From an uncultured Porphyromonadaceae bacterium (lineage in GTDB: Bacteria > Bacteroidota > Bacteroidia > Bacteroidales > Muribaculaceae), in NCBI GenBank assembly GCA_900540205.1, contig UQER01000014.1:13898-77897 (forward strand): a DNA stretch of 64,000 nucleotides, written 5' to 3'. A program made the position numbers and the translations under genes. The notes under the pieces were generated by a model that was given only the letters and a program-made list of their open reading frames with translations, did not search any database and was not told the DNA's origin. Numbering within the stretch: position 1 is the first letter of the stretch; every line of letters begins with the position of its first letter. Below, one piece after another: positions 34,725 through 43,868 of the stretch.

Positions 34725-37592
34725 TTATCGGATCACCTCTTTGGTGGTCTTGACGGTGCCGTCGGTGTAGCGTGTGCGCACCACCAGCGGCTCGGAGCCT
34801 GCGGCAGGCTGCACGGCCTGACCCTTAAGGTTGAAATATTCAACGGATTCAACCTCGGCGCCTGTCTCAGCCATTACACTGCCGACGCCCGAAGAGTTGC
34901 CGTTCATATCCTCTTTCACGCCATCGGCTGAAAGCGCGAAATTATAGATGCGGAACTCGTCGACAATACCGTTGAGCGCAGGCACCGATACCTGGCTCAG
35001 GGAGCTTTCATTGTTGAAATTATAGGTGCGCATTCCGCGGCCGATGAAGTTGAACATCTTGCCCTCGGCAGGCACGAATGCGTGGATATCCGGTTCGTCG
35101 GCCTCAGCGGCCAGAACGCCGTCGACATACAGCTGCCAGTTGTTGAGGTTGAACACCACAGCCACATGATGCCAGTCGGCAACCGACACCTTTTTGGCCG
35201 TCAGTTTCTTCTCCTCGCCGCCGTTGCAGGCCACGACTGCCATGTTTCCGGAAGGACCGTCGGACATGCGCAGACCAACATGGTGGTCGGCATCAAGTCC
35301 GAAATCAAACAGATAGTAGCCGGCCTGAGTGTGCGAGCCCATCTTCACCCATGATGTCACGGTGAACACCTGCCCGGCGGGAGCCGCTGTCGGGGGAAGC
35401 TGAACGGCATCGGCCGACACACGGAAACGCAGACCTTTGCCCGAATGTCCGTCCTCATATGAGAAGGCAGCCGCACGAGCGTGGAATCCGTTGGCCGTCA
35501 CATCGGCGGGAGATTCGTTGAACGGCAGCGAGCACCAGAGGCTCATGTTGCCTGCAGGCTGAGCCTGAGCGGTGGCTGAGGCCTCCGAACGGTTGCCGCA
35601 ATTGTCATAGGCCACAACCTTGTAGGTGTAGTTTACTTTCGGCAATGCAGTGTTGTCAACGATGGAGGTGGAAGTAAGATTGCGTGCGATGGTGTTGAAC
35701 ACACCGTCGCCGTTGTCGCGCAGAAGCGAGTAGGAGATCACATCGGCATCAGCCGGAGCGGTCCAGGCCAGCGTCACGGTACCTGCGGAAGCTGTTGCAG
35801 TCAGTCCGGTAGGAGCTGCCGGAGCTGTTGTCTCGAATTTGGCCGGGGCAGTTTCAACTGCCACAAAGCGGAATTTCTGCGATTCGTCGTCCCTGTCGTA
35901 GGGAGCCTGAATCAGTTTCGTGCCTCGGGTATTGTTCCCTTTGAACAGGCGTGCACAGTAGTTGCTGTGCTTGCTGCGGATGTGGAACCATCCGTCACCG
36001 TCGTAGTCAAGGAACCATTCCATGTTCTTGTCGTAGTCGTTGATGGCACTGGCGTTCGCCTTGTTGTTGTCCCAGGCCCAGATGTCAACCACATAATACT
36101 TGTTGTTGGGGTCATAATCCTCGTTAAGTCCGAAGTTGTAAAGATTCCAGCTCTTGTTCTCGTTGGAGGCCGAGTTGATGTACCAGTAGCTGAAGTCGCC
36201 GCCCTCGTTGTGTGAGATGCGTCCCACTTTCCACTGCATATTTGCATCGGTGGTGCTGTAATTGTCGATAGTCAGGTTCGCGTTTCCGCCGGCATAGGTC
36301 ACCGCGCGTCCGCTCTGCTTGTTCACAATAATGTATGTGCCGTTGATGTCGGGCTGCACATCCTCGCCCCAGGTGAAATCAACCACACCTTCGGCGGTGC
36401 GCTGCTGTTGGGTCATGTAACCGCCGTTGGGGTCGGCCGGAACGTCCACGTTGTAATCATACAGCGGTCCATAGCCGTCGGCGTAGAGTGCACGGCCGCC
36501 GGTGGTGACAAAGCGGTAGGTTGACGGACGTGCCTGACGTTCGGAGCATCCGACGAATGCCTGAAGTTTGCCGGGCGACTTATAGACCGATGCGGCGCTC
36601 CATGCGGGGCGGTTCTCGGCATAAGCCAGACGCTCGCCCTTGTTGCTTATCTGGCAGAATTCGCCGCGGGCACGCTCGGCGGTGCCCCACCATATACCGG
36701 TCTGCATGCCGTACTCCACGCCCACCATGGCCTCCATCACATTGTGAAGCTCGTCGGCTGTGGCGTATTTGCCATCGTTGCGTACTTTCTCAAAGAATGC
36801 GGCATAATGATTGAAATCGCCTGCAAGCTGATGGGTGTTGCCCTCATCAAGGGTTTCCTTGAGATATTCGTACCAGGGATCGGCCTCGTCGCAGTTGAGC
36901 GTGTTGCCGCCGCTGATGCGTATGTTGTTGAAGCGGGGAAATTTCTCCAGCTCCTTGTTGATGGCGAGGAAGCTGGCCTTGGTCAGACCGTTATACTGAT
37001 AGTCAGGCTCATTGAACGGCGCAGCCGACACAACAGTGTAGCCCTTGGCCTCCACTGCGGCCGCCGTGGCATCGATCAGGCGCGCCCACTCGGCATGATT
37101 CTTAGTGCCGCCGTCGGCGCGGTTCCAGTCAATATAGAGCTTGCCCTCTCCGTCAGTGCCGATATTGTAGTAGTCACCCATCTTGTAAAGCTGGGCGGCA
37201 TCAAGATTGAGTGCAATGTCCACCTTATGGCCAATGCGTTCCACATTCTTCATACGGTTGTCAAGTTCCGTCTGCATATCCGTAGGGAGTGCGCCGGATT
37301 CGGGGACGATGCCATAGGGGTTGAACGATACGCGTGCCACCGAAAGGCATTCGGGAGTGATATAACGGATGCCGCGGATCATGTTCTCGTCGCTGTTCCA
37401 TGCCGTGTCGAGGCCCCAGTCGACAGGCAGCTGCGCGCCTGTGCCGGTGGGATCGAACACAAGTTCACGGTCAGCGGTGGCCGACAGCGGGAAACCGTCG
37501 AAAACGGTAGTCACCTCCGCCCTTCCGGAGGCAGCCAGCGATGATGCCGCAAGCACAACCGCCGCTTTGATTTTCAATTGATTCTTAATCAT
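34725..37592 (-). CDS. multidomain secreted glycoside-hydrolase-like protein (GH-A-like, ricin-type lectin, FN3, LamG, T9SS-like tail)
   Basis: 955 aa with a signal peptide (1-25). Residues about 30-415 look like a clan GH-A TIM barrel: APFNEPDYQY gives a catalytic acid/base candidate Glu195 (NEP), and Glu287 or Glu293 in VMEAMVGVEYG could be the nucleophile. About 416-590 resembles a ricin-B/CBM13 trefoil (NGTYIIVNKQSGRAVTYAGG), 605-690 a fibronectin III domain (APTGLTATASAGTVTLAWTA), 695-890 a LamG/concanavalin fold (VFTVTSWVKM, WHHVAVVFNLNNWQLYVDG). The tail VEYFNLKGQAVQP to KTTKEVIR is T9SS-like. The exact GH family is not settled; GH30 relatives are my best guess. Confidence 0.75.
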   Translation of the reverse strand: MIKNQLKIKAAVVLAASSLAASGRAEVTTVFDGFPLSATADRELVFDPTGTGAQLPVDWGLDTAWNSDENMIRGIRYITPECLSVARVSFNPYGIVPESGALPTDMQTELDNRMKNVERIGHKVDIALNLDAAQLYKMGDYYNIGTDGEGKLYIDWNRADGGTKNHAEWARLIDATAAAVEAKGYTVVSAAPFNEPDYQYNGLTKASFLAINKELEKFPRFNNIRISGGNTLNCDEADPWYEYLKETLDEGNTHQLAGDFNHYAAFFEKVRNDGKYATADELHNVMEAMVGVEYGMQTGIWWGTAERARGEFCQISNKGERLAYAENRPAWSAASVYKSPGKLQAFVGCSERQARPSTYRFVTTGGRALYADGYGPLYDYNVDVPADPNGGYMTQQQRTAEGVVDFTWGEDVQPDINGTYIIVNKQSGRAVTYAGGNANLTIDNYSTTDANMQWKVGRISHNEGGDFSYWYINSASNENKSWNLYNFGLNEDYDPNNKYYVVDIWAWDNNKANASAINDYDKNMEWFLDYDGDGWFHIRSKHSNYCARLFKGNNTRGTKLIQAPYDRDDESQKFRFVAVETAPAKFETTAPAAPTGLTATASAGTVTLAWTAPADADVISYSLLRDNGDGVFNTIARNLTSTSIVDNTALPKVNYTYKVVAYDNCGNRSEASATAQAQPAGNMSLWCSLPFNESPADVTANGFHARAAAFSYEDGHSGKGLRFRVSADAVQLPPTAAPAGQVFTVTSWVKMGSHTQAGYYLFDFGLDADHHVGLRMSDGPSGNMAVVACNGGEEKKLTAKKVSVADWHHVAVVFNLNNWQLYVDGVLAAEADEPDIHAFVPAEGKMFNFIGRGMRTYNFNNESSLSQVSVPALNGIVDEFRIYNFALSADGVKEDMNGNSSGVGSVMAETGAEVESVEYFNLKGQAVQPAAGSEPLVVRTRYTDGTVKTTKEVIR

Positions 37593-37638
37593 AGCTAATT
37601 TAAGGTAAATATGTTAGATAATTAGTGACATTACACGG

Positions 37639-38544
37639 TCAGATATACACGGCCATGCCGAAATTGATGTTGAAGATGTTGAACCTGAAATTGGCTCCCG
37701 ACGAGAAACGGGTGCCTTCGTCAACCCCGTTGGTAAGCTGCTTCTCGCGGTGCATCTTTATGCCGAACACACCGAACGAAATGTTGAAGCTGACATAATC
37801 CATGATGAACACCGTCAGGCCGGGCGAAAAGTTCAGCGACGCAGTCATGGTGTTGGTGCGCGTGTCGCGGAGTTCGCCGTTGTAGTAGCGCTGGAAGCGC
37901 GACGAACCGGCTCCGAATTCCAGTTCCACCTCATTGAACACGCCGAAACGCCTGTCGCGCCCGAGTCCCACATAATTGCGGTAGGCTATTGCCGAGGAAT
38001 AGGTCTGGGAATAATAGCTTACGTCGGAGAGTGAGAAACTCAGGTCGTCGCCCATGTCGAACTGCATGCCGTGGAGGTCGCAGAGCATGCGGGTGTAATT
38101 GAAATTCACACCCACGCTCTGGTTGTTGGAGAAGAAATAGCTGAACGACGGCTGCAGCGAATAAGCCTTGACCTTGACGTTGAGATCGTTGAGAATCGAC
38201 AGCATCTGGAAATCCGACGTGCCGAATTCGCCGTAACTTGCCATGAGCCCGAACGACCATTGCCCCTTGGGGACAAACAGATAGTTGAACAGGCCGCGGT
38301 CGTAACGTCCGTAATTTTTCTGAGGCAGAATTATGCTTACCGTATCTCCCCCCACAATGACGGTCTCGTCGAGGGCGGGGTCGTTGAGCGCCGTTGAATC
38401 GAGCGGAATCTTCTCTCCCCGGGCGAACAGCTCGAAGGGGTTTATCGAATCGTCCGGCACGTTGCGCGGAGCCGACACTGCGTCGGAGGGCACAAATGTG
38501 CAGAACAGCGTGGCCAACAATAATATATGTATTATCCGGTGCAT
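37639..38544 (-). CDS. outer-membrane beta-barrel protein, paralog 1
   Basis: 301 aa with a signal peptide, an N-terminal extension of about 70 residues before the barrel, and strands ending NFRFNIFNINFGMAVYI. It shares with the next gene upstream the segments FVPKGQWSFG, SYYSQTYSSAIAYRNYVGLGRDRRFGVFNEVELEFG and the final strand, so the two are tandem paralogs. No family name recognised. It lies 25 bp after its paralog and 46 bp before the hydrolase-like gene. Confidence 0.82.
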   Translation of the reverse strand: MHRIIHILLLATLFCTFVPSDAVSAPRNVPDDSINPFELFARGEKIPLDSTALNDPALDETVIVGGDTVSIILPQKNYGRYDRGLFNYLFVPKGQWSFGLMASYGEFGTSDFQMLSILNDLNVKVKAYSLQPSFSYFFSNNQSVGVNFNYTRMLCDLHGMQFDMGDDLSFSLSDVSYYSQTYSSAIAYRNYVGLGRDRRFGVFNEVELEFGAGSSRFQRYYNGELRDTRTNTMTASLNFSPGLTVFIMDYVSFNISFGVFGIKMHREKQLTNGVDEGTRFSSGANFRFNIFNINFGMAVYI

Positions 38545-38569
38545 TTTTTAATCGTTAAGCTGAATCTGG

Positions 38570-39304
38570 TTAGAGGTAGAAGGCAACGCCGAATGTGATT
38601 GAGAACAGATTGATTTTGAAACGTGCCGACTTGCCGTAGCGGCTGGCATCGTAAATCTGGTCGGTGACAGATTTCGTGTGGTTGTAACTGAATCCGAGCA
38701 CACCCACGTTCACCTCGATGGCCGAATAGTTGTTGAGGAACATGATGAGACCCGGCGCCAGACCGACATTCACGTCCCATGAACGTTCGAACGTTCCGGT
38801 TAGGTCCTTGCCCCGGCCGTTTGCGATTTTCGATTCTCCTCCCCCGATCTGAAGCTGAACCTCGTTGAACAAGCCGAAACGGCGGCTGCGCCCGAAGCTT
38901 ATGTAGTTGCGGAACACTGCCATTGCCGAATAATTCTGCGATATGCTGTAGAGATTCTCAACGTTGTAGTCTGTCTCGGAATCAATCACTACCGTGGCGT
39001 TGTCCAGACGGGTGCGCGAACGGGTATAGGCAAACTTTCCGCCGGCCGCCAGATTGTCCTGAAAACAATACAACAGCATGGGGCTGACTTTAAACGTGTA
39101 GGTATCGCCATTTATGCTCTCCACAATCAGAAACTGATAGTTCTTCTGGTTCGACTGCGAGAAACTCACACTCACCCCCGTGATCCACTGCCCCTTGGGG
39201 ATGAACGATATCTGTTCCAGTCCACGCTTGAATTCCACTTGTGCGCTCAGTCCGAATACCGACATAACCGCCACAAAAAGAAATGTGACAACTTTCTTTA
39301 TCAT
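38570..39304 (-). CDS. outer-membrane beta-barrel protein, paralog 2
   Basis: 244 aa, signal peptide MIKKVVTFLFVAVMSVFGLSA, then a short spacer and barrel strands. FIPKGQWITGVSVSF, SQNYSAMAVFRNYISFGRSRRFGLFNEVQLQIGGG and the closing FKINLFSITFGVAFYL mirror paralog 1, which has about 60 more N-terminal residues. First gene of the four-gene surface operon, with a promoter about 130 bp upstream. It may be a channel or anchor for the glycan-binding partners encoded behind it; that is inference. Confidence 0.82.
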   Translation of the reverse strand: MIKKVVTFLFVAVMSVFGLSAQVEFKRGLEQISFIPKGQWITGVSVSFSQSNQKNYQFLIVESINGDTYTFKVSPMLLYCFQDNLAAGGKFAYTRSRTRLDNATVVIDSETDYNVENLYSISQNYSAMAVFRNYISFGRSRRFGLFNEVQLQIGGGESKIANGRGKDLTGTFERSWDVNVGLAPGLIMFLNNYSAIEVNVGVLGFSYNHTKSVTDQIYDASRYGKSARFKINLFSITFGVAFYL

Positions 39305-39435
39305 AAATATGCTTAAACGTCTTTGGCGTCAGCAACAGTTGCCCGATTGACATACACCATTGCAAACCAAGGCATTAGCCTTAAACATCCATTTAATTGC
39401 ACACACCATGCCCATTGGCATGTGTGAAATTTCGG

Positions 39436-39466
39436 TAAAGGTACGCCATTTTATGTTAATCTCAAA
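39436..39466 (-). promoter_or_regulatory. promoter of the surface operon
   Basis: On the minus strand TTTG (39466-39463), 19 bp, then TACCTTTA (39443-39436), one mismatch to TAnnTTTG. The leader would be about 125 nt. It lies back to back with the DUF4923 promoter; the 319-bp gap 39305-39623 otherwise shows nothing. Confidence 0.55.
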
Positions 39467-39492
39467 GAGCCACATAAGTTATTTTTTTCTGT

Positions 39493-39500
39493 TAACTTTG
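39493..39500 (+). promoter_or_regulatory. -7 box upstream of the DUF4923 gene
   Basis: TAACTTTG fits TAnnTTTG, with an expected leader of about 115 nt. No TTTG at -33. Confidence 0.55.
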
Positions 39501-39623
39501 TGTCGCAAAAGAATGCCGGATTGTTTCATTATAAAATACACGGCCGCCAACGGACGCGTGGCATTCTGAAAATTCACAATCATGCCATCCCATGGCAAAA
39601 AAGCAAAACAATAATAACTAAAA

Positions 39624-40310
39624 ATGAAAAAAACATTTCATGTAATCGCATGCATGCTGATCATGGCGCTTGCGCCCACCATGCATGCCGCCTCCCGGCC
39701 CGACATCACAGACCTGCTCAAAAGCGCGGCAGAGAAAGCAAAGGGTGGTTCGGACGACAACAGCGGCTCAACCGCCCTTTCCGGCCTTAAGGGCCTGGCC
39801 GAAGGGCTTCTCACAAGCAGCAAAGTGGGAGAGGACGACCTTGTGGGCAACTGGCGATACAATGCGCCTGCCGTCACCTTCAAAAGCGACAATCTCCTGC
39901 AGAAGGCCGGCGGCTCGGCCGCATCGGGTGTCATCGTCGAGAAAATCGCACCCTATTACGAAAAAGCCGGCATCACTTCACTGACGGCCACGTTCAATCA
40001 GGACCGCACCTTCGAGCTGAAAGTCAAGAAAATAACCCTCACCGGCACTTATGCCTTGGCCGGCGATGAGGCCAACGGCGATTTCGTGTTCAACTTCAAG
40101 GCCGTGAAGAAACTCCCGCTCGGAAAGATGAACGCACACGTCGACAAGGTTGGCAGCAAAATCACACTGACATTCGATGCATCGAAACTGATCAAGCTGG
40201 TGAACACTGTGGCACAGGTATCCGGAAGAGCCTCGCTGCAGTCGGCAGCCAAACTGCTCAACTCTTACGACGGCCTCAACTGCGGGTTCGAACTTTCGCC
40301 CGCGCAATGA
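39624..40310 (+). CDS. DUF4923 exported lipocalin-like protein
   Basis: 228 aa with a signal peptide (MKKTFHVIACMLIMALAPTMHA), a low-complexity linker (KGGSDDNSGSTALSGLKG), then a beta-rich body starting VGNWRYNAPAVTFKSDNLLQKAGG and ending GLNCGFELSPAQ. The GxWxY opening and alternating strands are lipocalin-like, and the whole matches my memory of DUF4923 of Bacteroidales. Probably periplasmic; ligand unknown. Monocistronic, since trkH begins 68 bp later without an obvious terminator between. Confidence 0.8.
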   Translation: MKKTFHVIACMLIMALAPTMHAASRPDITDLLKSAAEKAKGGSDDNSGSTALSGLKGLAEGLLTSSKVGEDDLVGNWRYNAPAVTFKSDNLLQKAGGSAASGVIVEKIAPYYEKAGITSLTATFNQDRTFELKVKKITLTGTYALAGDEANGDFVFNFKAVKKLPLGKMNAHVDKVGSKITLTFDASKLIKLVNTVAQVSGRASLQSAAKLLNSYDGLNCGFELSPAQ

Positions 40311-40378
40311 TTCATCCTGTTTGAAAACACCATCCTCTCAACACGCTTTAAACCTTGTCAATCGGAATTTCACATAAA

Positions 40379-42214
40379 ATGCGCCGTCGCATGGCGGCGG
40401 GTGCAGCCCGCTTCAGGCGATTCACATCGCGCTTCACCCCGGTCATCGACGCAATTGCCTCGGTGCTTGGGGTGATTGCGTTTGCGGCGGCCGTCACCTG
40501 CCTTGTCGAGCTGCTGCTGCATGTGGGGTTCGAGCACTCTCCGGCTGAAATCCGATTGATGAACCGCGTGCTTAAAGGATGCCAGATCGCTTTTCTTACA
40601 AGCATCATCTTCAATCTGGTGTTCCGCTACAGAAACACTATGCGGCATACCCGCATTGTGAAATGGATTGTGGACACCGCCGTCCTGATCACGCTTCTGC
40701 CGTTGGTCTACCCCCATCCGGAGCATCCGTGGATTCCGATGCTCGAGCATGTGCTCTACAACCGGACGGTGCTGTATGTTATTCTGGCATCGTATTCGGC
40801 TGTGGACATCTCCTACGGCATAGTGAAACTCGCCGGCAAGCACACCAACCCGTCGCTGCTGCTTTCGGCCAGTTTCCTGCTTCTCATCATTGCAGGCTCG
40901 TTCGTGCTGATGATGCCGCGTTTCACGGTCAGCGGCATCTCGTACATCGACTCGCTGTTCGTATCCACATCGGCCGTATGCATTACCGGACTGACCACCG
41001 TCGACGTGTCGCAGACGTTCACCCTGCGCGGCCTTGTGGTGCTCGGATTCCTCATTCAGGCCGGAGGGCTGGGCATCATGACCTTCACAAGTTTTTTCGC
41101 ACTGTTCTTCAGCGGCAACACGTCCATCTACAGCCAACTGATGGTGAAGGATATGATCTACTCCAAGACCATGAGCAGCCTGATTCCCACGCTACTGCTT
41201 ATTCTGGGCTTCACTCTGGCTATCGAGGCGCTCGGTGCGGTGGCGTTTTTCCTCGCGTTGCCCGACACGCTGCAGATGGCCACCGATGAGAAAATCGCCT
41301 TCTCGCTTTTCCATTCGCTCTCGGCATTCTGCAACGCAGGCTTTTCGAATCTCGAGGGTGGAATGTCGAACCCGGCTCTGCTGCATTCCAATCAGTCGGT
41401 CTACATTGTGGCATCAGTGCTCATCGCCGCCGGCGGCATAGGATTCCCCACGCTGATGAATCTCAAGCTGGCCGGAGGGAGGGCGCTCAGGCGTCTGGGG
41501 CGCCGCCTGTCCAGACGCCCCAAGCCGCGTGTACCCTCGCACATCTACGACCTCAACACCAAGATTGTGCTCGTTTCCACGGGATGCATCTTCGCGGCAA
41601 GCGCACTGCTGTTCTTTATTTTCGAATATGACAACGCCCTGAGCGGATTCACTTTCGGCGAAAAGGTGGTGCAATCCGTGTTCAACGCATGGGTGCCGCG
41701 CTCGTCGGGATTCTCGTCGGTGAATCCGGCTGGATTTCTCAACATCACCCTTGTCATGTTCGTGCTGCTGATGTGGATAGGCGGAGCAAGCCAGTCGACG
41801 GCCGGAGGTATAAAGGTCAACACTTTTTCGGTGATGCTTCTGAATCTGCGCGCCATGGTTTACGGACGCCACCGCGTCACGGCTTTCGGCCGTACCATCT
41901 CCACACCGTCGCTGCGGCGTGCACACGCCGTGATCGGGCTGTCGATAGTGTCCTATGTGTTTTTCGCAATGACACTCATAGGGCTCGAGCCCGGACTCCC
42001 CGCACGCGACCTTCTCTATGAGGCGGCATCGGCACTGTTCACGGTAGGTTCGTCGCTGGGTGTAACGCACGAACTTGGCTCGCCGGCCAAAATGCTGCTG
42101 TGCGCGGCGATGTTCCTGGGACGCGTGGGCATACTGTCGCTGCTGGCCGGCATCGCGGGACGCGCCACCGACTCACCGGCACGTATGCCCGAAGAAAACA
42201 TAATCATAAACTGA
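40379..42214 (+). CDS. trkH: TrkH-type potassium uptake membrane subunit
   Basis: 611 aa from the ATG at 40379; a TTG eight codons upstream is a weaker start. About ten membrane helices with the four TrkH/KtrB pore repeats: TSAVCITGLTTVD, HSLSAFCNAGFSNLEGG, WVPRSSGFSSVN and FTVGSSLGVTHELG near the C-terminus supply the selectivity filter. An extra N-terminal membrane region of about 140 residues is typical of the Bacteroidota form. It precedes the regulatory trkA gene by 44 bp, giving a complete K+ uptake system. Confidence 0.93.
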   Translation: MRRRMAAGAARFRRFTSRFTPVIDAIASVLGVIAFAAAVTCLVELLLHVGFEHSPAEIRLMNRVLKGCQIAFLTSIIFNLVFRYRNTMRHTRIVKWIVDTAVLITLLPLVYPHPEHPWIPMLEHVLYNRTVLYVILASYSAVDISYGIVKLAGKHTNPSLLLSASFLLLIIAGSFVLMMPRFTVSGISYIDSLFVSTSAVCITGLTTVDVSQTFTLRGLVVLGFLIQAGGLGIMTFTSFFALFFSGNTSIYSQLMVKDMIYSKTMSSLIPTLLLILGFTLAIEALGAVAFFLALPDTLQMATDEKIAFSLFHSLSAFCNAGFSNLEGGMSNPALLHSNQSVYIVASVLIAAGGIGFPTLMNLKLAGGRALRRLGRRLSRRPKPRVPSHIYDLNTKIVLVSTGCIFAASALLFFIFEYDNALSGFTFGEKVVQSVFNAWVPRSSGFSSVNPAGFLNITLVMFVLLMWIGGASQSTAGGIKVNTFSVMLLNLRAMVYGRHRVTAFGRTISTPSLRRAHAVIGLSIVSYVFFAMTLIGLEPGLPARDLLYEAASALFTVGSSLGVTHELGSPAKMLLCAAMFLGRVGILSLLAGIAGRATDSPARMPEENIIIN

Positions 42215-42258
42215 CATCCCCCCGGAGGCGGCTGTCAAAATTTAAATCCCACTGTCTT

Positions 42259-42957
42259 ATGCGTTATCTTATTATCGGACTCGGCATCTACGGCACCAAC
42301 CTGGCAAAGGACCTCACCGACATGGGTCATGAGGTGATAGGCGCCGACCACAAGGAAACGGCCGTCGATGCCATAAAGGACTATATAGCCACGGCATATA
42401 TCATCGACTCCACCGACGAGCAGGCCATCGGCGCGCTCCCGCTGAAAAACGTTGACCTTGTGATTGTGGCCATCGGCGAAAACTTCGGGGCAAGCATAAA
42501 GACCGTGGCACTCCTCCGTAAACTCGGTGTGCGCAAGATTTTTGCCCGCGCCATCGACGACCTCCACCGGGCCATTCTTGAAGGAATGCATGTGGAACGC
42601 ATCCTGAATCCCGAGCAACGCGCCGCCAACGACCTCGCCAACGAAATGGAGATGTCCACTGCCGTGGAGACCCTGCGGATTGATTCGGAACGTTACGTGA
42701 TGCGCTTCGCCGCTCCCGGCTATTTCTTCGGGATGTATTACTCCGATATGAACCCCGACAGTATGTTCGGACTGACTCTCATCGGAGCTTCACGTCCCCG
42801 GGCCACTGCAAATGTGATGGGACTCCCTGCCACACAGCTTCGCGCACTCGACACCGCCAGTGATACCTCGCTGACAGTGGAACAGGGCGATGTGCTCACA
42901 TGTCTGGGTACATCGAGATGCTACAAGGCACTTTCAAAACATATCGACAAGGAATAA
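42259..42957 (+). CDS. trkA: TrkA/KtrA-type potassium uptake regulatory subunit
   Basis: 232-aa cytoplasmic RCK protein that gates TrkH in response to nucleotides. The start MRYLIIGLGIYGTNLAKDLTDMGHEVIGAD contains the GxGxxG nucleotide-binding fold. About 140-residue RCK-N domain (IVAIGENFGASIKTVALLRKLG) is followed by a C-terminal RCK-C domain of about 85 residues. In-frame sequence upstream overlaps trkH and is not used. Two-gene operon with trkH. Confidence 0.93.
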   Translation: MRYLIIGLGIYGTNLAKDLTDMGHEVIGADHKETAVDAIKDYIATAYIIDSTDEQAIGALPLKNVDLVIVAIGENFGASIKTVALLRKLGVRKIFARAIDDLHRAILEGMHVERILNPEQRAANDLANEMEMSTAVETLRIDSERYVMRFAAPGYFFGMYYSDMNPDSMFGLTLIGASRPRATANVMGLPATQLRALDTASDTSLTVEQGDVLTCLGTSRCYKALSKHIDKE

Positions 42958-42989
42958 GCTGCTTCCGGCAGCTCACCCGGCGGCAGGAA

Positions 42990-43841
42990 TCATTCGGCAT
43001 AAATCATGCGCCGCGTCATTCCTCCGTCTACCACGATATTCTCGCCGTTGATGAAATCGTTGTCTGGAAGCGAGAGCATCAGGCACAGGCGCGCCACATC
43101 GTCGGGACGCCCCACCCTTCCTGACGGATGCTGCGAATGGTCGGCGGCGGAAAGGCGGTCATAATCGCCGGTCTCTATCCAGCCGGGCGAAATGCTGTTT
43201 ACGGTGATTCCATAGGGCGACAGCGACATCATGAGCGCATGGGTGAGCGCCACAAGCGCCCCTTTTGATGCCGAATATGCCTCGGTGCCCCTCTCGCTCT
43301 GGAAAGCTCTGGTTGACGCCACGTTTATTATACGCCCGTAAGGATTAGGCACAGCCAGTCCGCGGCGGTGAAGAGCCAGTGTGCGGGCTGCCACAAATGC
43401 CGGACGCAGATTCACGGCCAAAACATCGTCGAACTCCTCAACGGTGGTCTGTTCTATCGGGCTGAAATTCGCCACGCCGGCATTATTTATTATAATATCT
43501 ATGTCGCCCCACTCGTGCAGCAGTTCCTCAAGACGGATCTGAAACATGGCTGCGTCGCGCAAATCGAGCGGAATGAACCGTGAGCCTGTGGCACGCGCCG
43601 TGGCCGTTCCGGCATCGGTGTCCACATCGAAGAACGCGGTGCGGCATCCTGCATCGGCATAAGCCTTGACTATGGCGCGGCCTATGCCGGAGGCACCTCC
43701 GGTGACCACCACACGGCGAGGCGGAAATTTCAGATCGAGATGTCCGGCCCGCGCCCCCGACGGGGTGCGGCGAATACGGGCAGAGGCGTTTTTTCCGCTG
43801 CGCAGCTCCTCCATCTTTCGCTCAATGTAATTGTCGGCCAT
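42990..43841 (-). CDS. short-chain dehydrogenase/reductase
   Basis: 283 aa. A 40-residue basic N-terminal extension (MADNYIERKMEELRSGKNAS) precedes the classical SDR fold: TGGASGIG cofactor motif at 47-54, NNAGVANF, active-site Ser in INVAST and YSASKGA with the catalytic Tyr and Lys, then SPGWIETGDY. ENIVVDGGMTRRMIY closes the domain. FFDVD after the second strand suggests NAD(H) preference. Substrate unknown. Convergent with trkA and 27 bp after the aspartate kinase stop region on the minus strand. Confidence 0.92.
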   Translation of the reverse strand: MADNYIERKMEELRSGKNASARIRRTPSGARAGHLDLKFPPRRVVVTGGASGIGRAIVKAYADAGCRTAFFDVDTDAGTATARATGSRFIPLDLRDAAMFQIRLEELLHEWGDIDIIINNAGVANFSPIEQTTVEEFDDVLAVNLRPAFVAARTLALHRRGLAVPNPYGRIINVASTRAFQSERGTEAYSASKGALVALTHALMMSLSPYGITVNSISPGWIETGDYDRLSAADHSQHPSGRVGRPDDVARLCLMLSLPDNDFINGENIVVDGGMTRRMIYAE

Positions 43842-43868
43842 GTTTGTGCTGAGAGTAGCAGAAAGTGA

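Noticed and set aside
42957..42973. AGCTGC/GCAGCT stem between trkA and the SDR gene as a terminator
   Set aside because: Only six base pairs, a 5-nt loop and no U-run on either strand.
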